From: Terriglobia bacterium
GTDB taxonomy: Bacteria > Acidobacteriota > Terriglobia > Acidiferrales > UBA7541
NCBI GenBank assembly: GCA_020073605.1
Contig: JAIQEW010000016.1
Span: forward strand, 1-64,000
Length of the DNA: 64,000 nucleotides
Direction: 5' to 3'
Both the position numbers and the translations under genes were made by a program. Shown here piece after piece: positions 1 to 12,386 of this stretch. The notes under the pieces were generated by a model. That model was not told the origin of the DNA. It saw nothing but the letters and a program-made list of their open reading frames with translations, and did no database searches. Numbering within the stretch: the stretch's first letter is position 1; each line of letters opens with the position of its first letter.

Positions 1-390
<390 letters not shown>

Positions 391-435
391 GTCTCTCTGC
401 TCCTCAGTCTCAGCGTGCCGAACTTGATCCGTTGA

Positions 436-2700
<2,265 letters not shown>

Positions 2701-2728
2701 TTTCAGTATCGGTGTTGCGCTTCCAGTC

Positions 2729-3199
2729 CTACCAGCGATAGTGCGCGAAAGCCTTGTTCGCTTCCGCCATGCGGTGGACGTCTTCCTTCTTCTTCACCGC
2801 TCCGCCGCGGCCATTCGACGCGTCCAGAATTTCCTCGGCCAGCTTGTCCCTCATCGACTTCCCCGAGCGCGTGCGCGAATAGAGCACCAGCCAGTGGATC
2901 GCGAGCGACTGCCGCCGGAACGGATTCACTTCCACCGGCACCTGGTAGTTCGCGCCGCCCACGCGCCGCGTCTTCACTTCCAGCGTCGGCTTGCAATTCT
3001 CGACGGCCTTCTTGAACAGCTTGAACGCGTCGTCGTTCGACTTCTTCGCCACCTGATCCATCGCGTCGTAGAAAATCGTCTGCGCGGTCGAGCGCTTGCC
3101 GTCGTACATCATGCTCGAAATGAACTTTTGCACCAGGTCGCTGCCGTAAACCGGATCGCCCGGTATCCTACGGCGCACCACCCATCCTTTGCGTGGCAT
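2729..3199 (-). CDS. rpsG: 30S ribosomal protein S7
   Basis: 156 aa, the usual length. It begins [20 protein letters not shown] and contains [20 protein letters not shown] and the [11 protein letters not shown] loop, all S7 signatures. S7 nucleates assembly of the 30S head by binding the 3' domain of 16S rRNA. It sits 12 nt after rpsL and 28 nt before fusA, in classical str-operon order. The spacing implies co-transcription. Confidence 0.98.
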   Translation of the reverse strand: MPRKGWVVRRRIPGDPVYGSDLVQKFISSMMYDGKRSTAQTIFYDAMDQVAKKSNDDAFKLFKKAVENCKPTLEVKTRRVGGANYQVPVEVNPFRRQSLAIHWLVLYSRTRSGKSMRDKLAEEILDASNGRGGAVKKKEDVHRMAEANKAFAHYRW

Positions 3200-3211
3200 C
3201 TTTCCGCTCTC

Positions 3212-3595
3212 CTACTTCTGCGCGGCTTTCGGCCGCTTCGCGCCGTATTTCGAACGCGACTGTTTGCGATTCTCGACGCCTGCCGCGTCGAGCGTTCCTC
3301 GAATCACGTGGTAGCGGACGCCCGGGAGATCCTTCACGCGGCCGCCGCGCACGAGCACGATCGAGTGTTCCTGCAAGTTGTGTCCGATCCCGGGAATGTA
3401 CGTCGTCACTTCGGCGTGGTTCGTCAGCCGCGCGCGCGCCACTTTTCTCAGTGCTGAGTTCGGCTTCTTGGGCGTCTGCGTATAAACGCGAATGCACACG
3501 CCGCGCTTTTCCGGGCATCCTTCGAGCGCGGGCGATTTCGTTTTCGTTCGAATCTGTTCCCGGCCGTACCGCACCAATTGTGAAAACGTGGGCAC
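3212..3595 (-). CDS. rpsL: 30S ribosomal protein S12
   Basis: 127 aa, full length. The decoding-centre segment [17 protein letters not shown] and the GHNLQEHS and [14 protein letters not shown] blocks are present. The lysines changed in common streptomycin-resistant mutants (PKKPNS and GGRVKDLPG) are wild type, so nothing suggests resistance. The start codon is GTG, preceded by a purine-rich GAGGGGGAAGA. First gene of the str operon, downstream of the promoter at 3900-3928. Confidence 0.98.
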   Translation of the reverse strand: MPTFSQLVRYGREQIRTKTKSPALEGCPEKRGVCIRVYTQTPKKPNSALRKVARARLTNHAEVTTYIPGIGHNLQEHSIVLVRGGRVKDLPGVRYHVIRGTLDAAGVENRKQSRSKYGAKRPKAAQK

Positions 3596-3893
3596 TCTTC
3601 CCCCTCGCTCCGAAAAATCCGTTTCGTGTTTCTGCGCAGCCCAAACCTTCCCGCGCAGAACTCTGCGGGTGAATGAACAGAAAAGGTCGCCAACCCGAAG
3701 GAATTACCAGGTACTCCGCCCTGACGCTTCACCCCGAGGAGTGAACTGCATCTGCGAACTGCGGAGAGGCTCACACGGCTTTGCGGGGCTGGCGCCCCAT
3801 TTCGGCCGCTCTTTCCTTCCCCGTTCCGTCTTTCTCTGTTCCGGGTCGGAAAGACTTCCCTTTCACCACCGGGCCCGAAGGCCCTTGCACAAC
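3596..3893 (-). promoter_or_regulatory. Long 5' leader of the str operon
   Basis: About 300 nt of predicted untranslated leader between the promoter and rpsL. It has several short self-complementary segments, including GGGCCTTCGGGCCC (3871-3884), GGGGCGCCAGCCCC and TCACTCCTCGGGGTGA. I could not match it to a known ribosomal-protein leader or riboswitch. On the far side of the promoter, 3929-4315 holds no gene that I can recognise. Confidence 0.4.
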
Positions 3894-3899
3894 CGGGCA

Positions 3900-3928
3900 A
3901 GTATAGGCAAAACAACAAAACGTGTCAA
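3900..3928 (-). promoter_or_regulatory. Strong sigma70-type promoter of the str operon
   Basis: Read on the minus strand: TTGACA (3928-3923), a 17-nt spacer, then TATACT (3905-3900). The -35 is perfect and the -10 has one mismatch from consensus. Transcription should start near 3893, about 300 nt before the rpsL GTG. Confidence 0.85.
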
Positions 3929-4315
3929 CCCGATATCTCTGTGGAAATCTGACAAATACGACCGGTCTAGTCCCGAAAGCTCGCTCATTCGCCGGCCGGA
4001 GACTTTCGCAAAGGTTTGACCGGATTTTACCCGGCGTTTTGCCGCCCGGCGGCGCCGTCCACCTGGCCGGTCCCCTCGCCGAATGGCGGGGCCGCGTTAC
4101 AAAAATCCTGCCCTAGATTCCTGCCATGCTACAGATAATAGAGCACATATAGTTTTTCTGAGATCGACAATCGGACCGCGCGCTGTTCTCACCCATGCGC
4201 CTAACCCGCCGGCATCGGCGCCGTCGGCAGGCCTACATGCCGACAGTTGGAAACTCCTCAACCATCCCGCCATCAGCACTTTACCGCCGCCCTTAACCCA
4301 CCTAAACTTCTCAGC

Positions 4316-7300
4316 GTGAGTTTTCAACAGAGAGTGCGTCCGCATTTTTTCCTGGCAGCGCTCCTGTGCGCCCTGAACATTCCTGCAGTAGCCATCGCCC
4401 AGAGCCATCCTCCTTCAACAGCAACGCAGACGAAACCCTCCCCGAAGAAAACTTCCGCGGACTATTCACGCGAGCCCTTTGTCATCACCGAGTACGCCAC
4501 AATCGCGTGCTTCGAAAATGACGGCACCGGCGAACAAATTCTCACGGTGCGCATCCGCGTGCAAAGCGACGCGGGCGCCAAGCAACTGCGCGAACTCGTC
4601 TTCGCCTACAACTCGTCCTACGAACAGATCGACGTTCGCTTCGTGCGTGTCCACAAATCCGATGGAACGGTAGTCACTGCCGACGCGGACGCAGCGAAAG
4701 ATGTCGCCACTTCAATCACGCGCGATGCGCCTGCCTACGCCGACGCCAAGGAAAAACATATCGCGGTTCCCGCACTCGCTCCCGGAGATGAGCTGGAGTA
4801 TGAAATTGCGACGCGCGTCGTCACGCCGCGCGCTTCGGGCGAATTCTGGTACCAGCACAGTTTCCTTCAGAGCGCCATCGTTCTCGACGAGCGCCTCGAA
4901 ATCAATCTCCCCGAAACGCGCAAAGTCGCTCTCGAATCATCCGCCGGCTCGCCCTACGAAACGTCCCACGAGAACGGAAGAACGATCTATCGCTGGAAGC
5001 ATGCCAATCTCACGCACCCGGCCGATGACTCATCGAAGAAGGACACTGAGCAAGCGAAAGCGAAGCCGCCGGATGTTCAGCTCACAACATTCGCCACCTG
5101 GGGAGAAGTCGCCCGTTGGTACGCGAAGCTCGAAGCGGACCGCGCCGATCCCACGCCTGAAATTCGCGCGAAGACGCAAGAGATCATTCAGGGGAGCGCG
5201 AGCGACCTCGACAAAACGCGTGCTCTCTACGACTACGTATCGACGAACATCCGCTACGTCAGCCTACCTTTCGGTGAAAGCAGCTACCAGCCTCGCTCCG
5301 CCGCCGACGTTCTTTCCAGCAAGTACGGCGACGCCAAGGACGAACACACTTTACTCGCCGCGATGCTCAAGGCCGCCGGGATCGACTCCGACGCGGTCCT
5401 AATCCCATCGGTTCGAAAGCTCATCGCGTCGCTGCCTTCACCCGCGCAATTCGATCACGTCATCACCGCCGTGCCCCTCGGCAACGAAGTCATCTGGATG
5501 GACACCACCGCCGAAGTCGCGCCATTCCGCCTTCTCGCGTCTCCGCTGCGCAACAAATCTGCTTTGCTCGTGCCCGCAAATGCAGCCGGCCGAATCGTGC
5601 AAACGCCCGCCGATCCCCCGTTCCTCTCCACCCAGCATGTGGATATCGACGGCCAGGTAAGTGACCTCGGCAAGCTCACGGCCCTCGCGCACTACTCGGT
5701 GCGCGGCGATACCGAACTCGTCCTTCGCATCGCGTTTCGCCGCACGCCGCAATCGCAATGGAAAGATCTCGGCCAGACGATTCTCACGCTCGATGGCATC
5801 CATGGCGAAGTCACGGACGTCAAGCCCGGCGATCCCGCTGCCACGCGCGATCCTTTCACGCTCGACATCGCCTTCTCGCAGCCGAATTTTCTCGATTGGT
5901 CGAGCAAGAAATCCAGAGCGGCGCTACCTCTTCTCGCGATCGGCCTTCCCGATGTTCCGAGCGACGCCGCCAAATCGATAGAGCTTGGAAGCCCCCTCAA
6001 CGTCACCGTGCGCTTGAAACTCGCTCTGCCGGCTGGCCTGGAAGCGCAGCCGCCGATCGGTGTCTCGGTCGCGCGCGACTACGCCGAATTCAAATCCAGC
6101 TATCGCTTCGCCGATCACATGGTCACGGCCGAGCGCTCGCTGGATTTCAAAATGCGCCGGGTCCCCGCCTCGCGCGCGGACGACTACTCCGCCTTCTCTC
6201 GCGCCGTCGCATCCGATGAAAATCAGCTGCTCGCCGTCACGAACACGGCTCCCGGCGCGCCCGCTGTTCCGGCGACGGCGCAAACGGATGACCTGCTCGA
6301 AGCCGGCCTCGCTGCCTTGAATGCAGGAAACACCCGCGCGGCGATTCCCTTGTTTGAGCGCGCCGTCCAGCTCGATCCGCAGCACAAGCAGGCGTGGAAC
6401 GATCTCGGCCTCGCTTATCTCCGTGTGGGAAAGAATGACGAAGCGGCGTCCGCGTTCCAGAAGCAGCTCAAAATCAATCCCGCGGACGAGCACGCGAACG
6501 ACTACCTCGGCCTCGCGCTCGAGCGCCAGCAGAAACTTGCCGAAGCCGCTGCCGCGTTTCGCAGGCAGACCGAGCTGAATCCTCTCGACCTCGCCGCTCA
6601 TGCGGCGCTCGGCGAAATCTTCCTCGCGCAGCATGACTACGTCCAGGCCGCGCCGGAGCTCGACAAGGCCACGATTCTTTCTCCGGACAACGCGGAGTTG
6701 CGCGTCAACCTCGGCCGCGCGTATCTGAATACGAACGAAAAAGAAAAGGCTCTCGTCGCATTCAAGAAAGCCGTCGAGCTATCTCCAACGCCGCTCGTGT
6801 TGAACGACATCGCCTACAATCTCGCGGACGGCAAAACCGAGCTCGATCTCGCGCAGCATTACGCCGAGTCCGCCATCGCTTCGATCGCTGCGGACGTTCG
6901 CGGCATCGACATGGCCCATTTGACGAACCGCCAGTTAAATGAAATCGTCAGCGTCGCGGGCTGCTGGGACACTCTCGGCTGGGTCTCGTTCCAGAAAGGC
7001 GATCTGCAAACGGCGGAGCGCTACATCAACGCCGCATGGCTTCTCGACCAGGATGGCGAGATCGGCGACCACCTCGCGCAGATCCACGACAAGCTCGGCG
7101 AAAAGGATCGCGCGATCCACGCGTTCGCGCTCGCGTTGGCCGCGCCCGGCTCCGTTCCCGACACTCGCGCGCGCCTCACCCTGCTTCTCGGCGGCAACTC
7201 CCAGATTGACGATCTGGTGAGCAAGGCCAAGCCCGAGCTCGCGGCGCTTCGCACGATACCCGCTGGAAAACTCTCGACCGAGGACGCACAGGCCGACTTT

Positions 7301-7537
7301 TTCGTTCTGCTCTCGCCCGGGGAAAAGCAGGCGCACGTGGACGCCGTGCGGTTTGCAGGTGGAAGCGAAAAGCTGCGCCCGCTCGCTGACCGCCTCCGAT
7401 CGCTCGACTACGGCGCCGTGTTTCCGGACGCTTCGCCGATGAAACTCGTCCGCCGCGGCACCCTTACCTGTTCCTCCCAGACAGGCGATTGCACTTTCAC
7501 GCTCATCCGTCCCGAGAACGCTCACACCCAGAACTGA
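4316..7537 (+). CDS. Exported DUF3857 / transglutaminase-like / TPR protein
   Basis: About 1073 aa. I chose the GTG at 4316 because it gives a compact signal peptide (MSFQQRVRPHFFLAALLCAL...AIAQ); a TTG at 4247 and a GTG at 4334 are also in frame, and none has a good ribosome site. Order: signal peptide, DUF3857 beta domain, transglutaminase-like domain with TRALYDYVSTNIRYVSLPFG, a second beta region, then TPR repeats near nucleotides 6290-7120 (e.g. AWNDLGLAYLRVGKNDEA), and a C-terminal tail. At the place where the family usually has a catalytic Cys (GDCKDK) this protein reads GDAKDE (Ala codon 5333-5335), so the domain is probably not an active cysteine enzyme. Likely an envelope scaffold or binding protein; the substrate is unknown. 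Confidence 0.8.
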   Translation: MSFQQRVRPHFFLAALLCALNIPAVAIAQSHPPSTATQTKPSPKKTSADYSREPFVITEYATIACFENDGTGEQILTVRIRVQSDAGAKQLRELVFAYNSSYEQIDVRFVRVHKSDGTVVTADADAAKDVATSITRDAPAYADAKEKHIAVPALAPGDELEYEIATRVVTPRASGEFWYQHSFLQSAIVLDERLEINLPETRKVALESSAGSPYETSHENGRTIYRWKHANLTHPADDSSKKDTEQAKAKPPDVQLTTFATWGEVARWYAKLEADRADPTPEIRAKTQEIIQGSASDLDKTRALYDYVSTNIRYVSLPFGESSYQPRSAADVLSSKYGDAKDEHTLLAAMLKAAGIDSDAVLIPSVRKLIASLPSPAQFDHVITAVPLGNEVIWMDTTAEVAPFRLLASPLRNKSALLVPANAAGRIVQTPADPPFLSTQHVDIDGQVSDLGKLTALAHYSVRGDTELVLRIAFRRTPQSQWKDLGQTILTLDGIHGEVTDVKPGDPAATRDPFTLDIAFSQPNFLDWSSKKSRAALPLLAIGLPDVPSDAAKSIELGSPLNVTVRLKLALPAGLEAQPPIGVSVARDYAEFKSSYRFADHMVTAERSLDFKMRRVPASRADDYSAFSRAVASDENQLLAVTNTAPGAPAVPATAQTDDLLEAGLAALNAGNTRAAIPLFERAVQLDPQHKQAWNDLGLAYLRVGKNDEAASAFQKQLKINPADEHANDYLGLALERQQKLAEAAAAFRRQTELNPLDLAAHAALGEIFLAQHDYVQAAPELDKATILSPDNAELRVNLGRAYLNTNEKEKALVAFKKAVELSPTPLVLNDIAYNLADGKTELDLAQHYAESAIASIAADVRGIDMAHLTNRQLNEIVSVAGCWDTLGWVSFQKGDLQTAERYINAAWLLDQDGEIGDHLAQIHDKLGEKDRAIHAFALALAAPGSVPDTRARLTLLLGGNSQIDDLVSKAKPELAALRTIPAGKLSTEDAQADFFVLLSPGEKQAHVDAVRFAGGSEKLRPLADRLRSLDYGAVFPDASPMKLVRRGTLTCSSQTGDCTFTLIRPENAHTQN

Positions 7538-7539
7538 CG

Positions 7540-7590
7540 CTCTTCTCTGTGCTCTCTGTGCTTCTCAGTGCCCTCTGTGTTTGTCTTTTG
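7540..7590. repeat. CT-rich CTCTGTG intergenic repeat
   Basis: The gap between convergent genes has TCTTCTCTGTGCTCTCTGTG followed by similar units. The same wording recurs at 8477-8520 and 14180-14204, and in inverse complement near 46553-46580, so it is a dispersed family rather than chance composition. Confidence 0.5.
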
Positions 7591-7598
7591 AGCGCCGC

Positions 7599-8453
7599 CT
7601 ACACTTCCGCGCTCATCAAGTGCGCGAGTCCGCTGCTCACGCGCAATCCGTCCGCCCGATCCTTGAAATACCGCGCGTTGATCTCTTCCTTCCCCAAATC
7701 CTCGACGGAACGAAAGCCCATCGCTCTTAGCTCGCCCGCAAGATACGCCGGATCGAAAAACGTCCGAAACGGCTCACCCGCTTTCGCCACCCGCCTCGAC
7801 ATGGCGTCGAGCGCCAGCCGCCCCATCCAGCTCAACGACTCGCGCGGCAAACCGTAGTCGAACGCCACGCCCCCTCCCGGCGCGCACGACGCGATGAATC
7901 GAAACGTGCCCATCACCGTTTCTTTCTCCAGATAAAAGGTAACGCCCAGCCACGAAAAGAACGCCGCCTTTCCCGAATCGAAGCCCGCTTGCCGCAAGCC
8001 TTCCGGCAGCGTCTGATGCTCGAAATCAACCGGGGCGAACGTCACGGATGGAGGAATTGCAATTCCCGCCGCCGCGAGGCGCTCGCGCTTCCACGCCTGC
8101 GTCGCGGGATAATCCACTTCGAATACGTGCAACCCGGATTCTGCGTACGGATTGCGATACGCGAATGTGTCGAGGCCGGCCCCGAGAATCACATATTGCC
8201 TCGTGCCGCGCGCGACGGCTCGCGCGAGTTCGTTTTCGGCGAACCGGCTGCGCGCCGCCATGAAAGCTCGAATCGTTCGCCCGACACGCGTCACAAACCT
8301 TCCGCGCTCGTCCCGCACTTTCGCGACAGCCTCCGGCCCGATGATCGGAAGCGCGATGGGGTCCTCGAACACATGCGGCTGATCTAAAATCTGGTGGGCG
8401 GCGCGCCGCATCGCCACAAGGAGCGCCGTTCTGCTCGGCCGGGCCTCGATCAT
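7599..8453 (-). CDS. Class I SAM-dependent methyltransferase (LCMT/PPM1-like, TIGR00027 type)
   Basis: 284 aa. The glycine-rich SAM motif QYVILGAGLDTFAYR is followed by an acidic strand (HVFEVDYPATQAWKRE). An N-terminal SRTALLVAMRRAAHQ and a mid-protein FFSWLGVTFYLEKETV match the leucine-carboxyl-methyltransferase-like family common in actinobacteria and acidobacteria. Members are assigned as small-molecule or protein O-methyltransferases, mostly with unknown substrate. The ATG at 8453 is used. It is convergent with the DUF3857 gene and has no operon partner. Confidence 0.85.
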   Translation of the reverse strand: MIEARPSRTALLVAMRRAAHQILDQPHVFEDPIALPIIGPEAVAKVRDERGRFVTRVGRTIRAFMAARSRFAENELARAVARGTRQYVILGAGLDTFAYRNPYAESGLHVFEVDYPATQAWKRERLAAAGIAIPPSVTFAPVDFEHQTLPEGLRQAGFDSGKAAFFSWLGVTFYLEKETVMGTFRFIASCAPGGGVAFDYGLPRESLSWMGRLALDAMSRRVAKAGEPFRTFFDPAYLAGELRAMGFRSVEDLGKEEINARYFKDRADGLRVSSGLAHLMSAEV

Positions 8454-8476
8454 GCCTTAGTTATACGACGAAAAGG

Positions 8477-8520
8477 CCTCCGCGTTCTCCGTGCCTTCTC
8501 TGTGTTCTCTGTGTTTCAGG
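8477..8520. repeat. CT-rich CTCTGTG intergenic repeat
   Basis: CCTTCTCTGTGTTCTCTGTG between frr and the methyltransferase, same family as 7540-7590. It is followed at about 8548-8597 by GAGATCCTTCGG...CTCAGGATGACGATCC, another inverted arrangement that may end frr transcription. Confidence 0.45.
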
Positions 8521-8604
8521 ATTGTGGAGCGGGAAACGCGCGTAAGAGAGATCCTTCGGCGGGCCAGGAACGCCCGCCTCAGGATGACGATCCTGATCGG
8601 ATCG

Positions 8605-9180
8605 TCACTTGATTTCCATTACTTCCTTTTCTTTTGCGGCGGAGAGGTCCTCGATCTTTTTCGTTTCGGCGTGGGTGAGCTTCTCGAGTTCGTCGAGCGA
8701 GCGCTTCTTGTCGTCCTCGCTGATCTTCTTGTCCTTCTCGAGCTTCTCGACCGCCTCTTTGATGTCGCGGCGGATATTGCGCACGGCGGTGCGATGGTTT
8801 TCCAGCACTTTGTGGATGTGCTTCGCGAATTCCCTGCGGCGCTCCTCGGTGAGCGGCGGAATCGGCACGCGCACCACTTTTCCGTCGTTCGTGGGATTGA
8901 GCCCCAGATCGGCCGTGCGGATCGCCTTGTCAATCGGCGCGACGGCGCCCGGATCCCACGGCGAGATCACGATCGTCGCCGGATCGGGCACGTTCATCGT
9001 GCCAAGCTGGTTGATCGGCATCGGCGTGCCGTGATAGTCCACGCGGATGCTATCGAGCAGCCCGACGTTCGCGCGCCCCGTCCGCACGCTCGCGAGGTCC
9101 TTGCGAAAGTCCTCGACCGCCTTCTCCATCCGCGTCTTCGCCTGCGCGAGCGCGTCCTTCGTTGTGGCAACCGTGGTCAT
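8605..9180 (-). CDS. frr: Ribosome recycling factor
   Basis: 191 aa, slightly longer than the usual 185. It contains the RRF signature VRTGRANVGLLDSIRVDYHGT and the C-terminal helix of alternating basic and acidic residues (EERRREFAKHIHKVLENHR). With EF-G it splits post-termination ribosomes. It lies 28 nt after pyrH as the last gene of the rplM-to-frr run. Confidence 0.97.
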   Translation of the reverse strand: MTTVATTKDALAQAKTRMEKAVEDFRKDLASVRTGRANVGLLDSIRVDYHGTPMPINQLGTMNVPDPATIVISPWDPGAVAPIDKAIRTADLGLNPTNDGKVVRVPIPPLTEERRREFAKHIHKVLENHRTAVRNIRRDIKEAVEKLEKDKKISEDDKKRSLDELEKLTHAETKKIEDLSAAKEKEVMEIK

Positions 9181-9208
9181 CGGAAATTCAGCCTCCGCCG
9201 GCGCGTGT

Positions 9209-9967
9209 TCACGCCGCTGTGACGGTCGAGCCGACCCGCTCGCCCACCACCACGCGCTTCAAATTCCCCGACACGTTCATGTTGAACACGACGATCGGCA
9301 TCTTGTTGTCCATGCAGAGCGAGATGGCCGTCGAGTCCATCACCGAAAGCCCCTTCTGCAGCACGTCGAGGTAGGTGATGCGCTCGAACATCTTCGCGCC
9401 CTTCACTTTTTCCGGGTCCGCGTCGTAGATGCCGTCGACGCGCGTGGCCTTCAGGATCACCTGCGCCTTGATCTCCATGGCGCGGAGCGCCGCCGCCGTG
9501 TCGGTTGAAAAATAGGGATTGCCGGTGCCGCCCGCGAAGATCACCACGCGCTGCTTCTCGAGGTGCCGCGTCGCGCGCCGCCGGATGAACGGCTCGGCCA
9601 CCTGATGCATTTCGATCGCGCTCATCAGCCGCGTATTGCAGCCGGCTTTTTCCAGCGCGTCCTGCATGGCCAGGCCGTTGAGCACCGTCGCGAGCATGCC
9701 CATGTAATCGGCGGTCGCGCGGTCGATCGCCAGCCCCTGCTGGCGCGCGCCGCGAAAAATGTTCCCGCCGCCCACGATCAGCGCCACCTCGACGCCCATA
9801 TCGTGCACGCTCTTCACTTCACGCGCGATGCCCTGAATGGTATCCGCGTGAATCCCGAAGGCGTCCGGCCCCGAAAGCGATTCGCCCGATAGCTTCACGA
9901 CGATGCGCTTGTAGATGGGCGCACCCCGCGTGGCTCCGGCGCGGCTTGCCTTTTGTGGTTTTGTCAT
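9209..9967 (-). CDS. pyrH: UMP kinase
   Basis: About 252 aa from the ATG at 9967 (GGACGGA just upstream); an in-frame ATG at 10000 would add 11 residues without recognisable homology. [14 protein letters not shown] is the phosphate-binding start of the amino-acid-kinase fold. GGGNIFRG, the [18 protein letters not shown] helix and the [20 protein letters not shown] block are diagnostic. It phosphorylates UMP to UDP in pyrimidine synthesis. Flanked by tsf and frr, the classic bacterial order. Confidence 0.97.
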   Translation of the reverse strand: MTKPQKASRAGATRGAPIYKRIVVKLSGESLSGPDAFGIHADTIQGIAREVKSVHDMGVEVALIVGGGNIFRGARQQGLAIDRATADYMGMLATVLNGLAMQDALEKAGCNTRLMSAIEMHQVAEPFIRRRATRHLEKQRVVIFAGGTGNPYFSTDTAAALRAMEIKAQVILKATRVDGIYDADPEKVKGAKMFERITYLDVLQKGLSVMDSTAISLCMDNKMPIVVFNMNVSGNLKRVVVGERVGSTVTAA

Positions 9968-10117
9968 TCCGTCCGAGCTCGCTCCCCGTCCCGCGGGCAT
10001 TCTAGCAGAGAATGGCCGGTCCAGTGAGGGCGGTCCTCAGGCGCAGCCCGGGCTCGAGCGCGCGGGCTCCCGCCCAGTGCCACGCATGCTGCGCTGTGTT
10101 TTCGGGGAAAACTTCGC

Positions 10118-10795
10118 TCACGTCGTCGGAGCGGCCGGCGCCTCGGAGCTCTCCGCGGCTGCCGTCGCGACATCGGACTCGCCCACTTTGAACCGCGAGA
10201 ACCGGCGGATGGCGATGTTTTCGCCGAGCTTGGCGATGGCCTGATCGACCAGCTCCTTCACCGTCATGCCCTCGTCCTTGATGAAGTGCTGCTCGTAGAG
10301 GGAGTTCTCTTCGTAGAACTTTTCCATCTTGCCGGTGACGATTTTCTCGATCACGGCCTCGGGCTTGCCCGTCGCCTTTGCCTCTTCGCGATAGGTGTCG
10401 CGCTTGCGGTCCAGGATATCCTGCGTCACTTCCTCGCGCCGCAGGAATTTCGGATCAAGCGCGGCGATGTGCATCGCCACGTCGTGGCACAGCCGCTGAA
10501 AATCCTCGGTGCGCGCCACGAAATCGCTCTCGCAATTGATCTCCACGAGCACGCCGATCTTGCCGCCCGCGTGAATGTAGCAGGAGACCAATCCCTCGGA
10601 CGTAGCCCGCTGCGCCTTCTTGGCCGCCGCCACTTGACCCTTCTTGCGCAGGACGTTGATGGCCTGCTCGATGTCCCCGCCGGCCTCGATCAGCGCCGCG
10701 CGGCAGTCGGAGAATCCTGCGCCGGTCTTGTCGCGCAGCTCCTTCACTAGTTGCGCGGAAATGCTGGGCTTGCCGGGTTCGGGTGCTGTCGCCAT
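10118..10795 (-). CDS. tsf: Elongation factor Ts
   Basis: 225 aa from the ATG at 10795. I prefer it over the ATG at 10837 because AGAGGA lies 13 nt upstream and the protein then begins just before the N-terminal UBA-like domain. LVKELRDKTGAGFSDCRAAL and the core TDFV-type sequence (INCESDFVARTEDFQ) identify the EF-Tu nucleotide exchange factor. The C-terminal part is short compared with E. coli (283 aa), like other bacterial short-form EF-Ts. The 3' end carries an Ala/Ser-rich tail (EAPAAPTT). Confidence 0.95.
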   Translation of the reverse strand: MATAPEPGKPSISAQLVKELRDKTGAGFSDCRAALIEAGGDIEQAINVLRKKGQVAAAKKAQRATSEGLVSCYIHAGGKIGVLVEINCESDFVARTEDFQRLCHDVAMHIAALDPKFLRREEVTQDILDRKRDTYREEAKATGKPEAVIEKIVTGKMEKFYEENSLYEQHFIKDEGMTVKELVDQAIAKLGENIAIRRFSRFKVGESDVATAAAESSEAPAAPTT

Positions 10796-10873
10796 CGGTG
10801 TATTCAATTCCTCTTCTTTGGATTTCGATCGGCCCATCCAAGCCGGGCCAGGGGTGTGAGCAACGCGCCGCAG

Positions 10874-11761
10874 CTACTTAGCAGGGCTCTCTTCTTCGCT
10901 CGATACGGGAGCCGCCGCTTCTTCCGCGGGGATCGCTTCAGCCACAGGCTCGCCTTCGACGAAATCGCCTTCCTGCTTTTCGTACTTTTCGTACGCGCTC
11001 GTGTCCACGTACTCGACGTTCTCTTCGCCGCCCGCGCCTTCGGCCGCCTTCTGATCGGCGATCTGCGACTGCTCGTACGACTGCCGTCCCGAAAGAACCG
11101 CGTCGGAAATCTTGGAAGTGAACAAGCGAATCGCGCGCAGGGCGTCGTCGTTGCCCGGAATCACCCAGTCGACGAGGCTTGGATCGCAATTCGTGTCCAC
11201 GATCGCCACCACGGGGATGCCCATCCGCCGCGCTTCGCGCACGGCGATCACTTCGGCGTTCGGATCGATCACGAACATCGCGTCCGGCAGCGTCGTCATG
11301 TTTTCGACGCCCGAGAAATTCTGCTGGAGGTGTTTCAGTTCGCGGTCCAGGCGCGCGCCTTCCTTCTTTGAAAACTCCGCCATGCGGCCGTCTTCGGACA
11401 TGGCTTTCAGCAGCTTCAGCCGCTTGATGGACTTTTGCAGGGTGGCCCAGTTTGTGAGGGTGCCGCCGAGCCAGCGGTGGTTCACGAAGAACATTCCGCA
11501 GCGATTCGCCTCTTCGGAGATGGCTTCCTGCGCCTGGCGCTTCGTCCCGAGGAAGAGCACGCTCTTGCCCTGTCCCGCCTGTTCGGCCACGTAGCGCGCC
11601 GCCTCGCGGAAAAGCTTCAGGGTCTTTTGCAGGTCAATAATGTGGATTCCGTTGCGCTCCCCGAAAATGTATTCCTTCATCTTCGGGTTCCAGCGACGCG
11701 TCTGATGGCCGAAATGAACACCGGCCTCCAGAAGCTCCTTCATCGTAATTTCGACTCCCAA
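10874..11761 (-). CDS. rpsB: 30S ribosomal protein S2, extended C-terminus
   Basis: 295 aa. [28 protein letters not shown] and the [10 protein letters not shown] block are S2 hallmarks. The start is a TTG at 11761 with AGGAG five bases before it; the resulting N-terminus aligns with E. coli S2, while the ATG at 11743 has a poorer site. The last 55-60 residues form an acidic, Ala/Glu-rich tail ([20 protein letters not shown] ... [16 protein letters not shown]), beyond the roughly 240 aa of the E. coli protein. First gene of the rpsB-tsf pair. Confidence 0.95.
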   Translation of the reverse strand: MGVEITMKELLEAGVHFGHQTRRWNPKMKEYIFGERNGIHIIDLQKTLKLFREAARYVAEQAGQGKSVLFLGTKRQAQEAISEEANRCGMFFVNHRWLGGTLTNWATLQKSIKRLKLLKAMSEDGRMAEFSKKEGARLDRELKHLQQNFSGVENMTTLPDAMFVIDPNAEVIAVREARRMGIPVVAIVDTNCDPSLVDWVIPGNDDALRAIRLFTSKISDAVLSGRQSYEQSQIADQKAAEGAGGEENVEYVDTSAYEKYEKQEGDFVEGEPVAEAIPAEEAAAPVSSEEESPAK

Positions 11762-11880
11762 TGTATCTCCTCTCTATAAAGGGATGCTTTGATTCCGGTT
11801 TACCGGAACAGCATCCTTTTCTGCCGGTTCCTTGCCGGCCGTGAATTAGGCCCAGCCGACCCGGCCGGGCCTTCGATCGA

Positions 11881-12303
11881 CTACCGCTTGCTGAACTGGA
11901 AGCGTCTGCGCGCTCCCTTTTGCCCGTACTTCTTCCGTTCCTTCATGCGCGGATCGCGCGTCAGGAAACCGTTCTTTCGCAGCGCGGGACGCAGCTCCGG
12001 ATTCAGCTTCGCGAGCGCCCGGGAAAGTCCCATGCGCACCGCGCCCGCTTGTCCGCCCACGCCGCCGCCCTTCACCTGCGCCTTCACCTCGAGCTGGTCG
12101 AGCATCTGCGTGAACTTCAGCGGCTCCACTGCGGCCGTGTGCCACGCGATGTTGTTGAAATATTCGTCCACCGGCCGCTTGTTCACGGTGAACCGCGCCG
12201 GTCCCGGTTTGATGTACACTCGCGCCACTGCCTCGCGGCGGCGGCCTGTGCCGTAGAATTGTTTTCTTGCGGCGCTTTCAATCGAACTGCCGGTTGAACT
12301 CAA
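11881..12303 (-). CDS. rpsI: 30S ribosomal protein S9
   Basis: 140 aa. QFYGTGRRREAVARVYIKPG at the N-terminus and the C-terminal LTRDPRMKERKKYGQKGARRRFQFSKR-type tail are typical; the final Ser-Lys-Arg reaches the P-site tRNA in S9. There is no ATG; the start appears to be a TTG at 12303 preceded by AGGGGGAAAC. It follows rplM by 83 nt. Confidence 0.96.
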   Translation of the reverse strand: MSSTGSSIESAARKQFYGTGRRREAVARVYIKPGPARFTVNKRPVDEYFNNIAWHTAAVEPLKFTQMLDQLEVKAQVKGGGVGGQAGAVRMGLSRALAKLNPELRPALRKNGFLTRDPRMKERKKYGQKGARRRFQFSKR

Positions 12304-12386
12304 GTTTCCCCCTACTCAATCGATAGAATCACTCTTCGCAGCGGATTCATCCGTGCAAAGCAAAAAATCTCGGAGCTCTCTCGAGG

